64,000 bases of DNA from Bin87 sp965207585. Lineage in GTDB: Bacteria > Chloroflexota > Dehalococcoidia > Lucifugimonadales > UBA3495. The notes under the pieces were generated by a model, which was not told where the DNA came from, did no database searches, and saw nothing but the letters and a program-made list of their open reading frames with translations. Location: the NCBI GenBank assembly GCA_965207585.1, contig CBDBMT010000003.1:3038001-3102000 (forward strand). The letters run 5' to 3'. Below are positions 59,756 through 64,000 of this stretch, piece by piece. The position numbers were made by a program, and so were the translations under genes. The number at the start of each line of letters is the position of its first letter. The first letter of the stretch is position 1.

Positions 59756-61546
59756 CTATTCCACGATTCGTATTGCCAGATCGCGCAGTTGCCCGGCGTC
59801 GACTTCCGAGGGGGCGCCGAACAGAAGGTCCGAGCCACTCTGGGTCTTGGGGAACGCGATAACCTCGCGCAGCGAGTCAGCGCCCGCCAGTATAGCCACC
59901 AGCCGGTCGATACCCGGGGCAATGCCGCCATGAGGCGGGGCGCCGTAGTCGAACGCTTCCAGTATGTGCCCGAACCGCTCGGTGATTTGCTCGGCCGAGT
60001 AGCCCAGAATGCTGAACACTTTTTCCTGGAGATCACGGCGGTGTATGCGTATGCTGCCGCTGGCCAACTCCGAGCCGTTGCATACGAGGTCGTAGGCCCG
60101 CGACGGGATGGACGCGAGATCATCCCCGTCGAGCATGGATTCGCACCCTGGCGCCGGCGCAGTGAAGGGATGGTGCGCCGAGTCCCAACGGTTGGCGTCT
60201 TCGTCCCACTCAAACAGCGGAAAATCAGTCACGAATGCGAATGACAGCGTCGCCGGATCCGCCAGATCCATCTGCACGGCCAGGTAGCTGCGCATTGCCG
60301 CCAGCCATTGGTTCGCCAGGCGGGCCGGGCCGGCCATCAGGACTATCAGGTCACCGCGTTGCGCGCCCGACCTGTCCGCTAGCCGGCGCACCCACTCTAC
60401 GGGCATGCGCAACCCTGGAGACAGCAGTGCGTCATCATCGGTCAGCGTGTCCAGGAGACCATTGCCGGTGAGCCTGACGTGGCTCATGCCGGCCGCGCCG
60501 AATTCCTTGGCCGTTTCTTCCATGCGGCGCATGTCCGATCCGGTAAGGCCGCCCTGGCCCGGCACCGCCATGGCCTTGATGATGCCGCCGCGGTCCAGGA
60601 TGCCATGAAAAACTCGGAACTCGGTCTCCGCTGCCAGGTCGCTCGCGTCGGCCATCTCCAGACCATAGCGGAGGTCAGGTTTGTCGCTGCCAAATCTAGC
60701 CATCGCATCGGCGTGTGACAGGCGCTGGAACGGAGTCTTGACCTTGAACTGCGGTGTCAACTCACGGACCAACCCGGCGTACAAACCTTCAATCAGGCCC
60801 AGTACGTCTTCCTCTTCGACGAAGCTCATTTCCAGGTCAAGCTGGGTGAACTCGGGTTGCCGGTCGGCGCGCAGGTCTTCGTCCCGGAAGCACCGGGCGA
60901 TCTGGAAATATCGTTCCACGCCGCTGACCATCAACAACTGCTTCAACTGTTGCGGGGACTGCGGCAGAGCGTAGAAGTTGCCCGGATGCGTTCGGCTGGG
61001 AACCAGATAGTCCCGCGCTCCTTCGGGCGTGCTTTTGATCAGGATCGGGGTTTCGATCTCCAGGAAACCGTGACCATCCAGGTAGTCCCGAATGTACTTT
61101 ACCGCCTTATGACGCAGGCGCAGGTTGTCCTGCATCTTCGGCCGCCTCAAGTCCAGATAGCGATACCGCAGCCGCAGGCTTTCGTCCGCGTCTACGTCAT
61201 CCGTGATGTAGAAGGGCGGCGTGAGCGACTGGTTCAGTACCGTCAGCCCTTCCACCATGACCTCGATCTCGCCGGTGGGCAACGCCGGATTTTCGGAACC
61301 CTCCGGCCGAAGCCTAACTGCGCCGGTGACTTCAATGCACCACTCCGAGCGCAGGCGTTCGGCGGTCTTGTAGTCCTCCGCGGGCAGATGCTCCGGATTC
61401 AGCACTACTTGCACGTACCCGGAGCGGTCTCGCAGATCAATGAATATGATCCCGCCGTGGTCCCGCCGCCGGCTTACCCAGCCGGACAGCGTCGTGGCGG
61501 TGCCATCGTGGGCGGCGCGCAATTCGCCGCAGTCTTGGGTTTTCAG
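59756..61546 (-). CDS. aspS: Aspartyl-tRNA synthetase, bacterial type
   Basis: This class II synthetase of about 596 residues has an anticodon-binding OB fold (TTLSGWVSRRRDHGGIIFID), motif 1 LEIETPILIKSTPEGARDYL, motif 2 IARCFRDEDLRADRQPEFTQLD, the GAD insertion and motif 3 PPHGGIAPGIDRLVAIL. No ATG, GTG or TTG lies at the expected start: the family beginning would fall at GTT GAC GCC CTG. AGGAG at 61555-61559 is 8 bases before CTG 61546, so a CTG start is proposed. It charges tRNA-Asp, possibly also tRNA-Asn. Confidence 0.93.
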   Translation of the reverse strand: MKTQDCGELRAAHDGTATTLSGWVSRRRDHGGIIFIDLRDRSGYVQVVLNPEHLPAEDYKTAERLRSEWCIEVTGAVRLRPEGSENPALPTGEIEVMVEGLTVLNQSLTPPFYITDDVDADESLRLRYRYLDLRRPKMQDNLRLRHKAVKYIRDYLDGHGFLEIETPILIKSTPEGARDYLVPSRTHPGNFYALPQSPQQLKQLLMVSGVERYFQIARCFRDEDLRADRQPEFTQLDLEMSFVEEEDVLGLIEGLYAGLVRELTPQFKVKTPFQRLSHADAMARFGSDKPDLRYGLEMADASDLAAETEFRVFHGILDRGGIIKAMAVPGQGGLTGSDMRRMEETAKEFGAAGMSHVRLTGNGLLDTLTDDDALLSPGLRMPVEWVRRLADRSGAQRGDLIVLMAGPARLANQWLAAMRSYLAVQMDLADPATLSFAFVTDFPLFEWDEDANRWDSAHHPFTAPAPGCESMLDGDDLASIPSRAYDLVCNGSELASGSIRIHRRDLQEKVFSILGYSAEQITERFGHILEAFDYGAPPHGGIAPGIDRLVAILAGADSLREVIAFPKTQSGSDLLFGAPSEVDAGQLRDLAIRIVE

Positions 61547-61587
61547 GGCGTCAACTCCTGGGAGGATTGGTGAGCTCTTTCGCCGGG

Positions 61588-63405
61588 TCAGCCCAGCAGG
61601 TCGAGCACGTTTTGGAAAGGGCTTTCGGCAATGGCGCCACCCTCGGCGACGGCAGCCGCCAACTCTGCCGGATCGGTGACCGGCGGGTAGCAGACCGTAT
61701 CCAAACACACGTGGGCTTGAGCCGGCGCATTTTCCATAGCAGCAGGCGCCAGCTTGATCATCAAGTGCGGGTCGTTCAGCTGCATTGCGGCGGCCAGCAT
61801 GGCGTCGGCGCTGGCAGTTCCCGGCGAGCCTTCCACTGTGACTTCCACTACCGGATGCAGATATTGGTCGACCGCCACCGCGTAGTCTGCGGCCAGTTCG
61901 CCGTAGTCGCGATTGGCGTCGACGTACGCGCTGAGCGTGTGACGGACCGTCTGCCGGTACCGTTCGTCCAGGGTCGCGTGATGCAGTCGCATCATTCCAA
62001 CCGCGGCCTGTGTGTTTTCCGCCAGCGGCTTTTCGCGGGCATGCAGATAGCCAAGCCGCTCCTGTCCTGATTCCACGTCCCAGAAGCCGCCGTGCGCGCC
62101 GTCCAGGAACCTGTCCAGCAGGATTTGCGCCGCCCGTTGGGCCGCTGACAAGTAGCGCTCCGATCCGCCGGGCAGGGTGTCGTATCCGTCCAATACGGCC
62201 AGCAGGACATTGGCCCAGTCAACGAGCAGGTCGCCTTCGTCCTGAGATAGCGTGCCGGAGGCGGCGTAGGCGTGTGGCAAGTTACCCTTTTCGGAGGCGT
62301 CAACCAACTTGTCCAGCAGATCGGCAGCAGTTCCGGACAACTCCGGCCGTCCCAATTTCCATGCCGCATCCAGCAGCAACGAAACTGCCTGAGCAGTGAC
62401 CGATGTGTAGCAGAACGGGTCAACCGCTGGCGCTTCCGACTGCAATCGTTCCTGCGGCGACGCCGCGTAAAATTCAGAGTGCGCGCCCTGGCTTCCCCGC
62501 ACACCCATCGCTGACGGATCAGACAGCGTACCGCAGATATAATCGACCGTTTCGCCGGCGACCCGGAGATAGTCCGCCCGACCCAGGACAATGCCCGCGT
62601 CCATCAGGACCCTGGCCAGCGCGATATTGTCCTCGGCCATCTTTTCGTACTGTGCCTGCGTCCAGTCGGTGCCGGTGGTGAAGCGGAAAAACCCACCGTC
62701 GATCCGGTCGCGCAGATCGCCGCCGATGATCGCGTCGAGGCTTTTTTCGAGCATCACGCGGAAGAACGGTTCTCCCGTGGTGCGGAACCGGTGCAGCAGC
62801 AGGCGCAGCATGGGCGTCGACGGGAACTTTGGCTCCAGCCCAAACCCACCGTTCACGGCATCGTAGGTACCAGCCACTCGGCGCGAGATGGTGTCTACCA
62901 CGCCAGCGTCGGGGTCGCGCCCAGCAGAAACACGCCCGGCATATTCGCGGCGTTGGCGCAGGATATCGTTGCCCTGCTCGTACAACTCGGGCTTGCGTTC
63001 CGTATAGGCCCGACGCACTTCGTCCAGCATGGCCAGGAGCTGGTCCGGCGGCAGGTAGGTCGCTCCTGCCATGAAGCCGCCGTGTGGGGTCAGGAAAGAG
63101 GTGGTCGGCCAGCCGCCCACGTTGTAACGGGCGTTGACGTCCGGACGGTGGTCGGTGTCAACTCGCACGGGCGTGAAGTGGGTGTTGACGAATTCGATGA
63201 CGTCCGGGTCGGAATAGGCGCCGGAATCCATCTCGTGGCACCAGTAGCACCACACCGCGTTGATCGAAAGCAGGATGGGGCGATCGTGATCCTGGGCGAA
63301 TTCAAAGGCCGCTCGACCCCACGGCCGCCAAGCGACAGCTCCTGCCGGTACGGCCGCCGCAGGTTCACCGGATATCGTGCTCAACGCCCCTGTCCTCGCT
63401 TCCAA
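61588..63405 (-). CDS. DUF255 (thioredoxin-like/glycosidase-fold) protein, YyaL family
   Basis: This 605-residue protein has the DUF255 N-terminus with the thioredoxin-like NAVWCYWCHEMDSGAYSDPDV and VRVDTDHRPDVNARYN, then an (alpha/alpha)6 helical domain (ANTQAAVGMMRLHHATLDERY). The C-x-x-C is CYWC. Its role is unclear despite wide conservation. The start appears to be TTG 63405, with no better in-frame ATG. It leads a minus-strand operon with aspS and the aminotransferase. Confidence 0.88.
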   Translation of the reverse strand: MEARTGALSTISGEPAAAVPAGAVAWRPWGRAAFEFAQDHDRPILLSINAVWCYWCHEMDSGAYSDPDVIEFVNTHFTPVRVDTDHRPDVNARYNVGGWPTTSFLTPHGGFMAGATYLPPDQLLAMLDEVRRAYTERKPELYEQGNDILRQRREYAGRVSAGRDPDAGVVDTISRRVAGTYDAVNGGFGLEPKFPSTPMLRLLLHRFRTTGEPFFRVMLEKSLDAIIGGDLRDRIDGGFFRFTTGTDWTQAQYEKMAEDNIALARVLMDAGIVLGRADYLRVAGETVDYICGTLSDPSAMGVRGSQGAHSEFYAASPQERLQSEAPAVDPFCYTSVTAQAVSLLLDAAWKLGRPELSGTAADLLDKLVDASEKGNLPHAYAASGTLSQDEGDLLVDWANVLLAVLDGYDTLPGGSERYLSAAQRAAQILLDRFLDGAHGGFWDVESGQERLGYLHAREKPLAENTQAAVGMMRLHHATLDERYRQTVRHTLSAYVDANRDYGELAADYAVAVDQYLHPVVEVTVEGSPGTASADAMLAAAMQLNDPHLMIKLAPAAMENAPAQAHVCLDTVCYPPVTDPAELAAAVAEGGAIAESPFQNVLDLLG

Positions 63406-63590
63406 CTACTCGAATGATGATCTGCGCCATTCGACATCATAAACGTTAGCACAGGGGTTGCGCATTAGCAATTTGCCCGCTGTCCGCGCTTCTTAAACTG
63501 TCAACGTGCATGCCTACAACGTCGCTTTTCTCAATAAAGACGATTAGGCCAAAGGAGGGTTCATCGTTGAAAGGACGAGTCTGCGGTGGA

Positions 63591-64000
63591 TCAACGCGCT
63601 CGCGGGTTGAAGGCGTCGTTCACGGCGTCACCCAGGATGTTAAAGCAGAAGAACAGCAGCGTCACCGTGCCGATGGGGAACAGCAGCAGGTGAGGTTCGT
63701 TGCGCAGCACCTGGATGCTGCCGTTCTCGAACATCATCCGTCCCAGGCTGGGTACGGGGGGTTGGACCCCGATGCCGATCCAGCTCAACACCAATTCCGA
63801 TCCGGCCACCCCCGCCAACCCGGCGGAAATGGACACGATCAGCGGGCTCAGGATGTTGGGCAGCACGTGCACCCGCAGGATCCGCGCCGTCGATGCCCCC
63901 GCCACCAGCGCCGCTTCGGTGTATTGGCTCTCCCGAGCTTGGAGCACTTGTCCGCGCACCAGCCTCGCCATGCCGAACCAGCCGAAGATTGACAGCGCGA
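63591..64000 (-). CDS. ABC transporter permease, DppC/OppC family (partial)
   Basis: Only the C-terminal part of about 136 residues is in the window; the gene continues beyond 64000. It shows MARLVRGQVLQARESQYTEAAL, GASTARILRVHVLPNIL (the EAA-type coupling loop) and LLFPIGTVTLLFFCFNILGDAVNDAFNPR, the typical end of di/oligopeptide permeases. It would import peptides or nickel-like ligands across the inner membrane with partner subunits outside the window. The 185 bases downstream of it hold no gene. Confidence 0.9.
   Translation of the reverse strand, partial: ALSIFGWFGMARLVRGQVLQARESQYTEAALVAGASTARILRVHVLPNILSPLIVSISAGLAGVAGSELVLSWIGIGVQPPVPSLGRMMFENGSIQVLRNEPHLLLFPIGTVTLLFFCFNILGDAVNDAFNPRAR

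Noticed and set aside
58495..60213. Extended start for the minus-strand aminotransferase
   Set aside because: The extra 177 codons overlap aspS out of frame; ATG 59682 has a GGGAGG ribosome site and gives the family length.

Overview
The window is high-GC bacterial chromosome. F420 biosynthesis genes (cofG-cofH-cofD-cofC), three luciferase-like flavin/F420 monooxygenases, a lone formate dehydrogenase catalytic subunit, a MocA/XdhC pair and large secreted repeat proteins together suggest Chloroflexota, most like the SAR202/Dehalococcoidia group, whose expansion of such monooxygenases is established. This placement is an inference from gene content; no rRNA is present.

Layout. 0-2 kb: an operon of a monooxygenase (5' end outside the window), a HEPN/PaREP1-like protein and a peroxiredoxin-like protein whose active site carries an in-frame UGA followed by a SECIS-like hairpin, i.e. 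a probable selenoprotein. 2-9.6 kb: minus-strand metabolic genes (formate dehydrogenase, aminotransferase, monooxygenase, mocA, xdhC) interrupted by a plus-strand structured RNA candidate at about 7.5-7.77 kb with its own promoter and terminator. 9.9-21.8 kb: ispG, a RelE-type toxin pair, an acyl-CoA dehydrogenase-like flavoprotein, a nine-TPR protein, a FitAB/VapBC pair, proS, a zinc-type quinone oxidoreductase, a CCA-adding enzyme and small metabolic enzymes.

21.8-39.6 kb is an accessory, surface-oriented stretch: a 1,894-residue leucine-rich-repeat protein with a recent internal duplication and a decayed 3' tail; a divergent kinase-receiver-DNA-binding fusion with an OmpR/PhoB-like direct repeat in front of it; a complete IS1380-type element inserted in the loop of a perfect palindrome; then two secreted proteins with cadherin-like, fibronectin III and Calx-beta-like repeats.

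39.9-48.7 kb looks like an integrated island: a frameshifted type ISP restriction-modification gene, an aspartic protease with an unknown partner, a replication-relaxation-like protein, a helix-turn-helix/coiled-coil/membrane protein, a toxin-antitoxin pair and a large serine recombinase whose last codons lie inside a tRNA-Val gene.

48.9-64 kb returns to core genes: ruvB, the F420 operon with a probable F420-dependent oxidoreductase, fabI, a TPR/zinc-ribbon protein, fructose-bisphosphate aldolase/phosphatase, a minus-strand DUF255-aspS-aminotransferase cluster and the end of a peptide-type ABC permease. Two 110-bp palindromic elements (20.2 and 48.7 kb) and one unrelated 96-bp element (55.3 kb) are interspersed. 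No CRISPR array or rRNA was seen.
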